A stretch of DNA of 64,000 nucleotides from Photobacterium iliopiscarium (GCF_003026395.1 NZ_PYOO01000009.1:96917-160916); one strand, 5' to 3'. Counted from the first letter of the stretch, positions 9,477 to 18,517 are shown. Made by a program: numbers and translations. Notes: generated by a model not told the origin, from the letters alone.

Positions 9477-11678
9477 TTAAGTTAAATCTTGTGGTTCAAC
9501 ATCAATCGACCACCTAATTTTTTTAGCTAAAGGTAAGAGTTGGATTGCCGGTTTTGCAATGCTCAGCATTTGTTGAAGCTTATTTCGATTAGGTATTTGT
9601 AAAATTAATTGCCACCGGAATCGTCCAGCACGGCGAGCAAGCGGAGCGGGATTGGGCCCCAATACACAACAGTCTTGATCGTACACCGGACTGGCTTCAA
9701 AAATTGCACGAATTTGTTGTAAAAATTGACATACCAAATCGCTATCATTGGCTTCTGCGCGCAATAATACGAGGTGAGTAAACGGTGGTAACAATGCTTG
9801 GCGACGTTCAATTAATGCTGCTTGAGAAAAAACGCCATAGCCTTTATGCAGTAATGATTGTAGCAGTTGATGTTCAGGATGGTGGGTTTGTAATAATACC
9901 GCCCCTGGTTTACTGGCGCGTCCAGCGCGGCCTGCAACTTGAATAAACAGTTGTGCTAATCGTTCAGATGCTCGAAAGTCGTTGCTAAATAACGCACTAT
10001 CAACATCAATTAATGCCACTAGGGTGACGTTGGGAAAGTGGTGACCTTTAGCGAGCATTTGAGTACCGATTAAAATTTGATATTCATTGTTTTTAATCGC
10101 TTCTAAATAGTTTTCTAATGCGCCTTTACGGCGGGTGCTATCTCGGTCAATACGTACTGTTTTAAATTCAGGGAACAGCTCTGCAAGTTGCGCTTCAAGC
10201 TGCTCGGTACCGACACCCACTGGCGATAATTGCGTTGATCCACATTGTAGGCATTGGTGCATTATTGGTCTTTGAGTCGCACAGTGATGGCAGCGTAATT
10301 CCCCCGATTGTTGGTGAAGGGTATAATACGCATCACAACGGTCACATTCCGCAATCCAACCACATTCATGACACATCATTGCTGGCGAAAAACCGCGACG
10401 GTTAAGAAACAACATCACTTGGTTGCCTGCATTGAGGTGTTTACGCATTTCTGCAATTAATGGTGCTGATAGTCCTGCATTTAAATACAAGCCTTTAACA
10501 TCGATTACGCCATGGCGTGCAGCGCTTGCATTACCCGCACGTTTAGAGAGGGTGAGGTAATGGTATTTACCTGTTTGGGCGTTATGTAGTGTTTCTAATG
10601 CGGGTGTTGCTGAGCCTAAAACAATCGGAATGTTTTCTTTATTGGCACGCATTACTGCCAGATCACGAGCATGGTAACGTAAACTGTCTTGTTGTTTGTA
10701 TGAAGCATCATGTTCTTCATCAACAATAATAATCCCTAGATTCGCAAAGGGAGTGAACAATGCTGAACGGGTACCAATAATGATCCCTGCTTGATTATCA
10801 CGTCCTGCCAACCACGCTGTCATGCGTTCACTGTCATTGAGGCCTGAGTGTACGGTTTCTAATGGCACATTAAAACGGCGCTTAAAACGATTGATGGTTT
10901 GTGGCGTTAGGCCGATTTCAGGGACTAAAATTAATGCTTGTTTACCCGCCGCTAAAATGGGCTCTAAGAGGTTAAGGTAAACTTCGGTTTTGCCTGAACC
11001 TGTGACGCCATCTAATAGATAACATCCAAAATCGGGATTGCTGTTAACCGTGGCAATGGCTAACGCTTGCTCTTCGTTTAAACGTGGCTTTTGTTCTGTG
11101 ATCTCAAATTGCGGTTGCCATTGATGTTGTTTGGGCTGTTGTTGTTGTTCTGTGATCCAGCCTTTTTGTGTAACGGCTTTTAAGGTCGCACTACTGACGT
11201 CATGGGTGAGTAAGCTTTCATGACTGAGTGGGCCATGACGTAATAGATTTAGAATTTGAGCTTGCTTAGGGGCGCGCTTTAAACCATTTAACGGTTGATC
11301 ACGACCCGCTTCGCTAAGCTGCCAGTATTTTAGTGGTGCGGTTGAGGCTTCTCGACCTTTACGCAATAAAGCAGGCATGGCATTGGCTAAAGCATCACCT
11401 AATGGATATTGATAATAGCGACTGGCCCATTTTAATAAGCTAAATAGAGCGGGTTGCCATAAAGGTTGATTATCTAACACTTGTTGAATCGGTTTTAATT
11501 GTTGGATTGGGAAATCAGAATCGTTACCGATAGCAACTACTATTCCCACTAATCGTTGGCGACCAAAAGGCACAAGCACGCGTCCACCGATCACAGGAGT
11601 GGCATTGGGTTTGATGAGATAATCAAATATTTTATCTAACGGGACAGGTAAAGCAACGCGCGCTATTGGGGGGGTCAT
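9477..11678 (-). CDS. priA: Primosomal replication restart helicase PriA
   Basis: This is a 733-residue superfamily 2 helicase that recognises stalled or abandoned replication forks and reloads DnaB. The order is an N-terminal 3'-DNA-binding region, Walker A (DGVTGSGKTEVY, about residues 223-234), a DEEH box (IIVDEEHDASYKQ), then a zinc-binding insertion with paired cysteines (CHECGWIAECDRC, CHHC, CLQCG). The second helicase lobe follows with IQVAGRAGR. The length equals that of E. coli PriA. It lies head-to-head with rpmE. Confidence 0.98.
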   Translation of the reverse strand: MTPPIARVALPVPLDKIFDYLIKPNATPVIGGRVLVPFGRQRLVGIVVAIGNDSDFPIQQLKPIQQVLDNQPLWQPALFSLLKWASRYYQYPLGDALANAMPALLRKGREASTAPLKYWQLSEAGRDQPLNGLKRAPKQAQILNLLRHGPLSHESLLTHDVSSATLKAVTQKGWITEQQQQPKQHQWQPQFEITEQKPRLNEEQALAIATVNSNPDFGCYLLDGVTGSGKTEVYLNLLEPILAAGKQALILVPEIGLTPQTINRFKRRFNVPLETVHSGLNDSERMTAWLAGRDNQAGIIIGTRSALFTPFANLGIIIVDEEHDASYKQQDSLRYHARDLAVMRANKENIPIVLGSATPALETLHNAQTGKYHYLTLSKRAGNASAARHGVIDVKGLYLNAGLSAPLIAEMRKHLNAGNQVMLFLNRRGFSPAMMCHECGWIAECDRCDAYYTLHQQSGELRCHHCATQRPIMHQCLQCGSTQLSPVGVGTEQLEAQLAELFPEFKTVRIDRDSTRRKGALENYLEAIKNNEYQILIGTQMLAKGHHFPNVTLVALIDVDSALFSNDFRASERLAQLFIQVAGRAGRASKPGAVLLQTHHPEHQLLQSLLHKGYGVFSQAALIERRQALLPPFTHLVLLRAEANDSDLVCQFLQQIRAIFEASPVYDQDCCVLGPNPAPLARRAGRFRWQLILQIPNRNKLQQMLSIAKPAIQLLPLAKKIRWSIDVEPQDLT

Positions 11679-11946
11679 ATTTTATCGCTTTGATTGAACT
11701 TGTACTAAATAGTAACAGATCACGTGATATGGAATAAGTGTTGCTATGTAGCAATCATTAATTACTGTTTTAGTGATGAACACAAAGAGTGATAAAAAAA
11801 CAGCGTCTGAGTTGATCTCTTGATAATGATTGATTACTATACGCCGCCTGATTTGTCGTAAATTTACGGCAGACTATTTTATTAATCACGTGTGGTGCCC
11901 GGCTTTGGATCGGGAGAGCGACACGGCCTTAACTTGAGGTTTCCCC
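11679..11946 (+). promoter_or_regulatory. rpmE promoter and structured 5' leader (with priA promoter region)
   Basis: For rpmE, TTGATC (11812-11817), a 17-bp spacer and TACTAT (11835-11840) make a plausible sigma-70 promoter, giving a leader of about 100 nt. The leader contains a perfect 12-bp palindrome CGTAAATTTACG (11857-11868). Nearer the gene is a GC-rich segment (CCCGG...CGGG, about 11899-11913) that could fold. In E. coli the L31 protein represses its own mRNA through the leader, and this structured segment may serve the same purpose. A 10-bp palindrome ATCACGTGAT (11719-11728) lies before priA, with no known binder. Confidence 0.5.
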
Positions 11947-12159
11947 ATGAAACAAGGTATCCACCCAGAATACAAAGAAGTAAACGCACGTTGTTCTTGT
12001 GGCAACACTTTCGTATTTAACTCTACTATGAGTAAAGACATCAACCTTGATGTATGCGATAAGTGTCACCCATTCTACACTGGTAAGCAACGTCAAGTTA
12101 GCTCTGGCGGTCGTGTGGACAAATTCAACAAGCGTTTTGGTGCGCTTACTAGCAAGTAA
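11947..12159 (+). CDS. rpmE: 50S ribosomal protein bL31 (zinc-binding type)
   Basis: This is a 70-residue ribosomal protein of the large subunit that bridges to the small subunit. It is the zinc-binding (C+) form: Cys16 and Cys18 (RCSCGN) plus Cys37 and Cys40 ([11 protein letters not shown]). The ATG at 11947 follows a GAGG ribosome site. It is divergent from priA and convergent with metJ. A zinc-independent paralog, which many gammaproteobacteria keep elsewhere, is not in this window. Confidence 0.98.
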   Translation: MKQGIHPEYKEVNARCSCGNTFVFNSTMSKDINLDVCDKCHPFYTGKQRQVSSGGRVDKFNKRFGALTSK

Positions 12160-12180
12160 TTACTTGCCAGATGAATTTTT

Positions 12181-12213
12181 AAAAAAAAGGGATGCGCAAG
12201 CATCCCTTTTTTT
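12181..12213 (+). terminator. Terminator after rpmE
   Basis: GGGATGC / GCATCCC with a GCAA tetraloop, flanked by A-runs and T-runs that extend the stem, gives a strong and nearly symmetric terminator. Confidence 0.92.
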
Positions 12214-12233
12214 ATAACTGAAATTTATCAGAT

Positions 12234-12264
12234 GTAAAAAAACCAGCATTTGTGCTGGTTTTTT
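12234..12264 (-). terminator. Terminator after metJ (bidirectional)
   Basis: An 8-bp stem AACCAGCA / TGCTGGTT (12241-12260) has a TTTG loop, A-rich on the left and T-rich on the right. It can end metJ on the minus strand and back up the rpmE terminator on the plus strand. Confidence 0.88.
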
Positions 12265-12281
12265 GCTATTTCATATACATG

Positions 12282-12599
12282 CTATTCATTAATGTCTTCG
12301 TAACTGATGCCCATTGCATCCATTAATGCTTTTGCTTCTGCGGGCAAGTCATCTGGGTGGTCTTTACGAATGTCATCATCGGTTGGTAATGGTTGACCTG
12401 TGTAAGCATGTAGGAATGCTTCACAGAGTAATTCACTGTTGGTAGCGTGGCGCAGGTTATTGACCTGACGGCGAGTACGTTCATCAGTAAGAATTTTGAG
12501 AACCTTTAATGGAATAGACACTGTAATTTTTTTTACTTGTTCATTTTTTTTACCGTGTTCTGCATAAGGGCTAATATATTCGCCATTCCACTTTGCCAT
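12282..12599 (-). CDS. metJ: Methionine repressor MetJ
   Basis: This is a 105-residue ribbon-helix-helix repressor. With S-adenosylmethionine as corepressor it binds tandem 8-bp Met boxes and silences methionine synthesis genes. The DNA-binding strand ([46 protein letters not shown]) is highly conserved. The length matches E. coli. It is divergent from metB with Met boxes in between, so both directions may be controlled. Confidence 0.98.
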   Translation of the reverse strand: MAKWNGEYISPYAEHGKKNEQVKKITVSIPLKVLKILTDERTRRQVNNLRHATNSELLCEAFLHAYTGQPLPTDDDIRKDHPDDLPAEAKALMDAMGISYEDINE

Positions 12600-12794
12600 G
12601 TTTTACCTTCTCAGCGATGTTTAATTAATGGTGATAACAATGTCGCGATGACGGTTGTTAGTACATAGTCATGATAGGCGGCGATATTACGTGAACATCG
12701 TTAGTTTGTCCTCTACCGTGGCATATAACAGTTACTAGATCACGACTATTTTTTTCAATTATTGAATTTTAGCGGGATTTACCGCTATAAGCAA

Positions 12795-12826
12795 AGACAT
12801 ATAGACGTCTAGCTGTGTTGACGTCT
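12795..12826. promoter_or_regulatory. Tandem MetJ operator (four Met boxes) with metB promoter
   Basis: Four contiguous 8-bp units follow the Met box consensus AGACGTCT: AGACATAT, AGACGTCT (perfect), AGCTGTGT and TGACGTCT. The last overlaps a -35 element TTGACG (12818-12823), which is 17 bp from a TAAGGT -10 (12841-12846). MetJ bound here would block metB transcription. The rest of the 300-bp metJ-metB gap is AT-rich and should hold the metJ promoter. Confidence 0.88.
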
Positions 12827-12903
12827 CATTTTGATGTGGTTAAGGTTATTGCCGTGACCATTATTTATTTCAGGGCTCACCCCCTATAACAAGGAACGTT
12901 ATT

Positions 12904-14070
12904 ATGAGTGATAAGCAGCTTGCAACTATTGCAGTTCGTACCGGTATTGATGTTGATTCACAATACAATGCAATTGTTCCGCCCATTTATTTAACTTCAA
13001 CCTATAGTTTTCCCGCTTTAGGTGAGTTACCGCAGTATGATTATTCCCGTTCAGGTAATCCGACTCGAAATACATTGGCTGATGCCTTGAGTGATATGGA
13101 AGGCGGTGCGGGTGGGGTAGTGACTAGTTGTGGTACTGCTGCGATGAATTTATTGGTCTCAGCGCTCTTGGGACCTGATGATTTATTGATTGCTCCCCAT
13201 GATTGTTATGGTGGCAGTTACCGTTTATTTAATACTCGCGCGCAGAAAGGCGATTTTAAGGTGCTGTTTATTGATCAATCTGATTCTGAGGCCTTAGCGG
13301 CGGCGTTCGCACAAAAACCAACCTTGCTATGGCTTGAAACCCCCTCTAATCCTTTAGTGCGCGTGATTGATATTTCGGCGATCTGCCAACAAGCACAGAC
13401 GGTTGGTTGCCAAGTTGCGGTTGATAACACCTTCCTATCACCATTATTACAACAGCCATTATCGCTTGGCGCTGATTTTGTAGTGCATTCAACCACCAAA
13501 TATATTAATGGCCACTCTGATGTTGTCGGGGGTGTTCTCATTGCTAAAGACCAAGCGGCGGCGGAAAATCTAAGTTGGTGGGCCAATTGTATTGGTGCAA
13601 CGGGGGCACCCTTTGATGCGTATTTGACCTTACGTGGATTACGCACGTTAGCACCAAGAATGCGGATGCATGAAGAAAATGGTGCGGCAGTACTGGCTTA
13701 TTTACAGCAACAACCGCTGGTTGGCACCATTTATCATCCAAGTTTACCGACCCATGCAGGGCATGAGATTGCTAAGCGTCAACAACGTGGTTTTGGGTCG
13801 ATGATGAGTTTTGAATTTGCTGGAAGTTATCAACAACTGGAATTGTTTGTAAAAACGCTACAGTTATTTTCATTAGCAGAATCATTAGGGGGAACGGAGA
13901 GTTTAATTGCTCATCCCGCATCGATGACCCATCGCGCAATGACTGATGACGAACAGCGAGCGGCAGGGATTTCAACTTCTTTATTACGGCTATCGGTTGG
14001 TTTAGAAGATTCACGTGATTTAATTGCTGATCTTATGCAAGCATTTGTTGCTGCCGAGGCGATCTGTTGA
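12904..14070 (+). CDS. metB: Cystathionine gamma-synthase
   Basis: This is a 388-residue PLP enzyme of the Cys/Met metabolism family. It joins O-succinylhomoserine and cysteine into cystathionine, the transsulfuration step of methionine synthesis. The PLP-binding Lys199 lies in HSTTKYINGHSDVVGG; the YSRSGNPTRNTL segment and LETPSNP are typical. The length matches E. coli MetB. It follows Met boxes, so MetJ repression is expected. In relatives metB is followed by metL; here only a short decayed trace of metL remains. Confidence 0.96.
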   Translation: MSDKQLATIAVRTGIDVDSQYNAIVPPIYLTSTYSFPALGELPQYDYSRSGNPTRNTLADALSDMEGGAGGVVTSCGTAAMNLLVSALLGPDDLLIAPHDCYGGSYRLFNTRAQKGDFKVLFIDQSDSEALAAAFAQKPTLLWLETPSNPLVRVIDISAICQQAQTVGCQVAVDNTFLSPLLQQPLSLGADFVVHSTTKYINGHSDVVGGVLIAKDQAAAENLSWWANCIGATGAPFDAYLTLRGLRTLAPRMRMHEENGAAVLAYLQQQPLVGTIYHPSLPTHAGHEIAKRQQRGFGSMMSFEFAGSYQQLELFVKTLQLFSLAESLGGTESLIAHPASMTHRAMTDDEQRAAGISTSLLRLSVGLEDSRDLIADLMQAFVAAEAIC

Positions 14071-14082
14071 TAAAAAAAGCTA

Positions 14083-14235
14083 CGCCAGTGACATAAATTT
14101 GGTGGTAGTCGTTTTGCTGATTTGCATATTTTTGCGATTGAAAGCCCGTGGTATTGCGAGAATCTATTAGTGATTCGAGTGCTAACCGGTGAGCGACAAT
14201 GCTGTAGTTGATAGCGTTGGTATTCAGTGCCTGTA
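14083..14235 (+). pseudogene. metL: Relic of metL (aspartokinase II / homoserine dehydrogenase II)
   Basis: Directly after metB, one frame from 14083 reads RQ*HKFGGSRFADL and then HIFAIESPWYCENLLVIR. The first part matches the N-terminus of MetL (RQLHKFGGSSLAD, with the Leu codon now TGA). The second matches its C-terminus (VFALESRWYRDNPLVIR). Some 740 codons between them are missing, with the join near 14122-14130. Further stops follow (14209-14214). The position after metB is the normal metL site. Frame, position and two independent matches make chance unlikely. The bifunctional enzyme (aspartate to aspartyl phosphate, aspartate semialdehyde to homoserine) is therefore not encoded here. Confidence 0.85.
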
Positions 14236-14237
14236 AT

Positions 14238-14269
14238 AAAAAAGCCGCAGTTCAAACTGCGGCTTTTTT
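14238..14269. terminator. Bidirectional terminator between metL relic and aphA
   Basis: A 13-bp stem AAAAAAGCCGCAG / CTGCGGCTTTTTT with a short loop is symmetric, so it can serve metB on the plus strand and aphA on the minus strand. Confidence 0.93.
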
Positions 14270-14282
14270 GTTGGATATAAAC

Positions 14283-14849
14283 TTAGTTGATAGCGACTGC
14301 ACTACCTTCACTGTCCATATCTTTCAGTTCAGTTAATACTTCTTCTGCCCATAATATCCAAGCTTGGCGGTTATGAAGCCCGCGACGCAAGGTTAAACGG
14401 TCGAGACGTTGTTGACGATCCATGTTTTTGTAATCGCTAAAATGAATTTGCTCTAGCTCTTGATAATGACCAATTAAATTGTGTGATTCATCAATTAAAG
14501 ATTCAAGTTGCTGCTGCATGGGTAATGAATTGTGAACGCCACAAATCAGTAGTTTTGCAGAAAATTCATCGCGCGTGGTTGGATTACGAGCAGGCTCTTG
14601 GAACCACTCAAATAATGCCTGACGACCAAGATCGGTAATTGAATATACCTTACGATCAGGTTTACCATCTTGAGGTTCAAGGCGGCAGGTTACTTGATCA
14701 TTTGTCGCCATTTTATTGAGTTCACGATACACCTGCTGGTGGCTCGCTTTCCAAAAATAACCGATACTGTGTGAAAATTCTTTGGTTATATCGTAACCAG
14801 TTGCTTCTCGAGTGCTAAGCACTGTTAAAATTACATGTGGTAGTGACAT
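14283..14849 (-). CDS. aphA: PadR-family quorum-sensing regulator AphA
   Basis: This is a 188-residue PadR-type winged-helix protein. Its N-terminal domain (MSLPHVILTVLSTREATGYD, then HQQVYRELNKM and KPDRKVYSITDLGRQALFEW) closely matches vibrio AphA. A C-terminal antiparallel coiled-coil dimerisation domain rich in QQLESLIDES... follows. AphA is the master regulator of low cell density in vibrios. It is kept on by Qrr small RNAs and repressed by LuxR/HapR, and in V. cholerae it activates virulence genes with AphB. It lies next to ppc, as in V. cholerae. Targets in this organism cannot be told from the window. Confidence 0.92.
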   Translation of the reverse strand: MSLPHVILTVLSTREATGYDITKEFSHSIGYFWKASHQQVYRELNKMATNDQVTCRLEPQDGKPDRKVYSITDLGRQALFEWFQEPARNPTTRDEFSAKLLICGVHNSLPMQQQLESLIDESHNLIGHYQELEQIHFSDYKNMDRQQRLDRLTLRRGLHNRQAWILWAEEVLTELKDMDSEGSAVAIN

Positions 14850-15212
14850 CTCTTCTATCCGTTAAATATATAAAATAAAAAAAACACAATATGGCTTAGA
14901 TTACGTAACGCTTCAGATGACGTTTTTAATTATAATCGTGCTATTGCACTGCCTAATTGCGGTCGCATAGAATATCATTAATTGACTCAATATCGATACT
15001 TCTAGTTCAATTATCTGTTACTGAGGCGTTTCAATTTATTATCTTGTGAACTATTACTAAGTTAATTTAGCGCTAAAAAAATAATAATTTGATTGAAATA
15101 TATTCATCTTTTCTCATATTGATACTTTTCTATCTTAGTCTTTATAAGCAATATAGTGCTGTGTCAAAGTTGAGATTTTACAATCTTTTTTAACAATTTT
15201 GTAAATAACGGG
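14850..15212. other. aphA upstream region
   Basis: About 360 bp of AT-rich DNA without a credible ORF. It should hold the aphA promoter and leader. A 7-bp inverted repeat TAGTTCA...TGAACTA (15003-15009, 15047-15053) and a short palindrome ATTGACTCAAT (14981-14991) are the only ordered elements I see. No sigma-54 site or clear LuxR/HapR operator was found by eye. Confidence 0.5.
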
Positions 15213-15241
15213 TAAAAAAAAGGCTATCCAAAGATAGCCTT
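15213..15241 (-). terminator. Terminator after ppc
   Basis: A 9-bp stem AAGGCTATC / GATAGCCTT with a CAAA loop is followed on the minus strand by a T-run (As at 15214-15221). Confidence 0.92.
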
Positions 15242-15259
15242 GTTGCTATTGATTGATGA

Positions 15260-17890
15260 TCAACCTGTGTTACGCATACCGGTTGCAATACCTGCAATAG
15301 TAACCATTAATGCTTCTTCGAGCTCTGTTGGTAACTCTTTCTGTTGGCGAGTACGGTAAAGTAATTCTGCCTGCAGCATATTAAGTGGCTCAACATAAAT
15401 ATTCCGTAAGCGAATAGATTCAGCGCCCCACGGATCTTGCTGCATTAAGTGATCATTGTTTTCAACGGTTAAGACCGTTTTAATGTCTTGCTGTAATTGT
15501 GAGCGTAATTGCTTACCTAAAGGCCATAAGGCTTCATCAGTTAAGCGTTGGTCATAGTATTCTGTAATGCCAAGATTAGTTTTACTGTATACCATTTCTA
15601 GCATACCTAATCGGGTTGAGAAAAACGGCCATTCGCGACACATTTCTTCTAGTTGTGCGGTATCACCATTATCAATTGAATGTTGAATCGCTTCACCCGC
15701 GCCTAACCACGCTGGTAATAAGAGGCGGTTTTGACTCCAAGCAAAAATCCATGGAATAGCACGTAAACTTTCAACGCCACCATTAGGATTACGTTTTGCA
15801 GGACGAGAGCCTAGCGGTAATTTACCCAGTTCAGATTCTGGCGTTGCGGCGCGGAAATAAGGAATAAACTCCGGCGTGTTACGGACTATATTACGGTACG
15901 CTTCACATGAAACATCAGAAAGTTGGTCCATAATCTGACGCCATTCTTGTTTCGGTGCTGGTGGCGGCAGTAAGTTAGCTTCTAACGTTGCACTCGCGTA
16001 AAGGCTGAGGCTGTTAATTGCCACTTCAGGTAAACCTAGCTTAAAGCGAATCATCTCACCTTGTTCGGTGACGCGTAAGCCACCTTTTAGGCTGCGTGGT
16101 GGTTGGGATAATAATGCCGCATGTGCTGGTGCGCCGCCACGACCAATACTACCGCCACGGCCGTGGAATAAGGTGATTTCAACTTCTGCTTTTTCACAGA
16201 CATCAACCAGTTTTTCCATCGCACTGTATTGCGCCCAACCCGCTGACATGACACCAGCATCTTTGGCCGAATCAGAATAGCCAATCATTACCATTTGATG
16301 ATTTTGAATAAAGCCACGGTACCAATCAATGTTAAGCAGTTGTTCAATAACATCAGCACCATTATTTAAGTCTTCAAGTGTTTCAAATAATGGACACACA
16401 TCCATGCGGAACGGACAACCTGCTTCTTGCAGTAATAAGTGGACTGCTAATACATCAGAGGCAGTACGTGCCATTGATATCACATAAGCACCTAATGCTT
16501 CACGTGGTTGTTCTGCAATTGCTTTACAGGTTTCTAGTACTTCTTGAACGTCAGCTGATGGTTCCCATTTTCGTGGTAGTAATGGTCGCTTAGACGATAA
16601 TTCACGAACTAAGAACGCGATCTTATCTTGTTCACACCATTGACTGTAATCACCTAAACCAAGATGACGCGTTAGCTCTGAAATAACATTTTCGTGGCGA
16701 GTACTTTCTTGACGAATATCCAGTTTAACCAGGTGTACACCAAAACATTTTATACGGCGTAATGAATCAAGCAGTAAGCCGTCAGCAATGATCGCCATAC
16801 CACATTGATGTAATGACTGGTAACACGCAAACAGTGGATCCCATAGCTCAGCAACATCATTAATAATGTGCTTAGAAAGAGGAGCGCTACCGTTAATTTG
16901 TGCTTCTAAACTGTCGCGAGTAATGATCAGCTTGGTGCGTAGTTGTTTTAAAATCGCACGGTAAGGTTCGTGTTCTTCACCTGCAAGTTCACGCACCTCA
17001 TCATTACACTGAATCATCGATAATTCATTGATTAACTCTTGCACGTCACCAAGGTAAAGCTCTGCGGCTTTCCAGCGTGAAAGACGTAAAACTTCATGGG
17101 TAACATCAGACGTTACAAATGGATTGCCGTCACGATCTCCACCCATCCATGATGAGAAGGTTACTGGCGCAGCATCTAATGGTAATTTTTTATCTAAATG
17201 CTGTTGCAGTTTTTCATCAAACAGACGTACAAATTCTGGTACTGCTTGCCACAATGAATTTTCAACAACCGCATAACCCCATTTCGCTTCATCAATTGGG
17301 GTTGGACGTTGTTGGCGAATAACATCGGAATACCATGCTTGAGCAATCAGTTGTTCTAAGCGTTGCTCAATGCGTGCACGTTCAGCGGTTGATAATTCGC
17401 TTAACTCTAATTGTGATAAACATTTATTAATCTGTACCAATTTATGGATCATGGTACGGCGTGCAATTTCTGTTGGGTGCGCGGTGAGAACTAAATCGAT
17501 ATTTAATTCGTTAATAGCGACTAAAGAATCTGCTGGATTAACATCATGCTGCACTAATTTAGTGAATAACTCATCGAGTGCATCTGGGCTACATAATGTC
17601 GTTTCACGTTGGCGTGAAATAGTATGGTATTGCTCTGCAATATTGGTGAGATTAAGGAATTGACTAAAAGCTCGAGCTACAGGAAGTAATTGATCATCGG
17701 GTAGGTTTTGTAATTCAGCAATCAGTTTCTCACGATCATCTTGATTACCTGTACCTGCTGATTTAGAAAGTTTGCGGATAGTTTCCACTTTTTCTAATAG
17801 TTCATCACCGCAGGCTGTTTTGATGGTATTACCCAGCAAATGGCCAAGCATACTAACATTACTTGTTAACGCACTGTATTTCTCGTTCAT
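15260..17890 (-). CDS. ppc: Phosphoenolpyruvate carboxylase
   Basis: This is an 876-residue cytoplasmic enzyme that carboxylates phosphoenolpyruvate to oxaloacetate and so refills the citric acid cycle. Catalytic segments are present: [38 protein letters not shown] (the flexible loop) and the C-terminal GMRNTG that closes the active site. The start is placed at the ATG at 17890 ([16 protein letters not shown]), matching the family; a longer in-frame extension upstream has no homology. The length is close to E. coli (883). In E. coli and V. cholerae argE lies between ppc and argC; here it is missing. Confidence 0.97.
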   Translation of the reverse strand: MNEKYSALTSNVSMLGHLLGNTIKTACGDELLEKVETIRKLSKSAGTGNQDDREKLIAELQNLPDDQLLPVARAFSQFLNLTNIAEQYHTISRQRETTLCSPDALDELFTKLVQHDVNPADSLVAINELNIDLVLTAHPTEIARRTMIHKLVQINKCLSQLELSELSTAERARIEQRLEQLIAQAWYSDVIRQQRPTPIDEAKWGYAVVENSLWQAVPEFVRLFDEKLQQHLDKKLPLDAAPVTFSSWMGGDRDGNPFVTSDVTHEVLRLSRWKAAELYLGDVQELINELSMIQCNDEVRELAGEEHEPYRAILKQLRTKLIITRDSLEAQINGSAPLSKHIINDVAELWDPLFACYQSLHQCGMAIIADGLLLDSLRRIKCFGVHLVKLDIRQESTRHENVISELTRHLGLGDYSQWCEQDKIAFLVRELSSKRPLLPRKWEPSADVQEVLETCKAIAEQPREALGAYVISMARTASDVLAVHLLLQEAGCPFRMDVCPLFETLEDLNNGADVIEQLLNIDWYRGFIQNHQMVMIGYSDSAKDAGVMSAGWAQYSAMEKLVDVCEKAEVEITLFHGRGGSIGRGGAPAHAALLSQPPRSLKGGLRVTEQGEMIRFKLGLPEVAINSLSLYASATLEANLLPPPAPKQEWRQIMDQLSDVSCEAYRNIVRNTPEFIPYFRAATPESELGKLPLGSRPAKRNPNGGVESLRAIPWIFAWSQNRLLLPAWLGAGEAIQHSIDNGDTAQLEEMCREWPFFSTRLGMLEMVYSKTNLGITEYYDQRLTDEALWPLGKQLRSQLQQDIKTVLTVENNDHLMQQDPWGAESIRLRNIYVEPLNMLQAELLYRTRQQKELPTELEEALMVTIAGIATGMRNTG

Positions 17891-18196
17891 ATCGTATCCA
17901 TTCCGTAATTTTATTACATCCAATTTAACCTTTACCCACAATCTAGCCGCGAAGTTAGCAACAGGTCAACAGAGATTGTGGTTATCGCCAATAAAAATGA
18001 GCGATATTGATTTTGGTCATAATCTTGATTGAATTTTGTAATTTTGTTTCATTTCTGCCGATATAACCTCATATTTTTGTTCATTATTAATGAGATAGAG
18101 CAGAAAAGCGCTGCTTTAATAACGTTAAATGTTATTCAATAGGGCCTAAAAAGTTAACAAAAAGGGACTAAAATATATTTTTTTATCATTACACTA

Positions 18197-18258
18197 TTGA
18201 CAGTGTGTAATTTAACCAGTAAACATATTAATTCAAATTTATGAATAAATGGTGTTAG
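18197..18258 (+). promoter_or_regulatory. argC promoter with ARG-box-like operators
   Basis: TTGACA (18197-18202) is followed after 17 bp by TAAACA (18220-18225). Over and just after the -10 region are two imperfect ARG-box-like units: one ending in TTAATTCA (18228-18235) and one starting TGAAT (18242-18246, TGAATAAATGG). ArgR binds pairs of 18-bp boxes of the form TGAATaattATTCA in front of argC in E. coli. Pairing, position and sequence fit, but both boxes are degenerate. Confidence 0.6.
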
Positions 18259-18323
18259 CTGTTTATTTATCCTCGAGCAACGGAACGCTCAGAGTTTATT
18301 GTTTAATGCAGGAAGTTATTATC

Positions 18324-18371
18324 ATGAACCAAATCCACACATCTGCTTTTATTTCCCTTCGACGACGCTAA
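18324..18371 (+). CDS. Candidate arginine-rich leader peptide upstream of argC
   Basis: A 15-codon ORF (MNQIHTSAFISLRRR) starts at an ATG with an AGGA ribosome site 10 nt upstream and ends in three consecutive Arg codons (CGA CGA CGC) just before TAA. It lies in the argC leader, between the promoter and argC. Terminal runs of the end-product amino acid are the mark of attenuator leader peptides. After the stop comes a C/T-rich, G-poor stretch, then complementary segments (CTAAGT/ACTTAG, ATGAC/GTCAT, AGCCGT/ACGGCT). No U-tract terminator is visible, so Rho-dependent or translational control is more likely than classical attenuation. The function is inferred. Confidence 0.6.
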   Translation: MNQIHTSAFISLRRR

Positions 18372-18517
18372 GTCTTTTGCCTTCGGTGCTTTTACGTGCC
18401 TTTTATATGCTGTTTATAGCACACTTCTGTTAGCCGTTATGACAATTATTACTACTTAGTCATCGCTCCAATTATTTGATTACGGCTCGATAACACGATA
18501 ACGATATGGAATTAGCA

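Noticed and set aside
11719..11728. ATCACGTGAT palindrome before priA as a PurR or CRP site
   Set aside because: It matches neither consensus.
13911..14255. 114-codon minus-strand reading frame over the end of metB and the metL relic
   Set aside because: It overlaps real metB coding sequence and has no family resemblance or ribosome site; the plus-strand MetL matches explain the region.
14981..14991. Palindrome ATTGACTCAAT as a LuxR/HapR site for aphA
   Set aside because: The LuxR/HapR consensus has ATTGAT arms separated by 6 bp; here the arms are nearly adjacent, so the match is poor.
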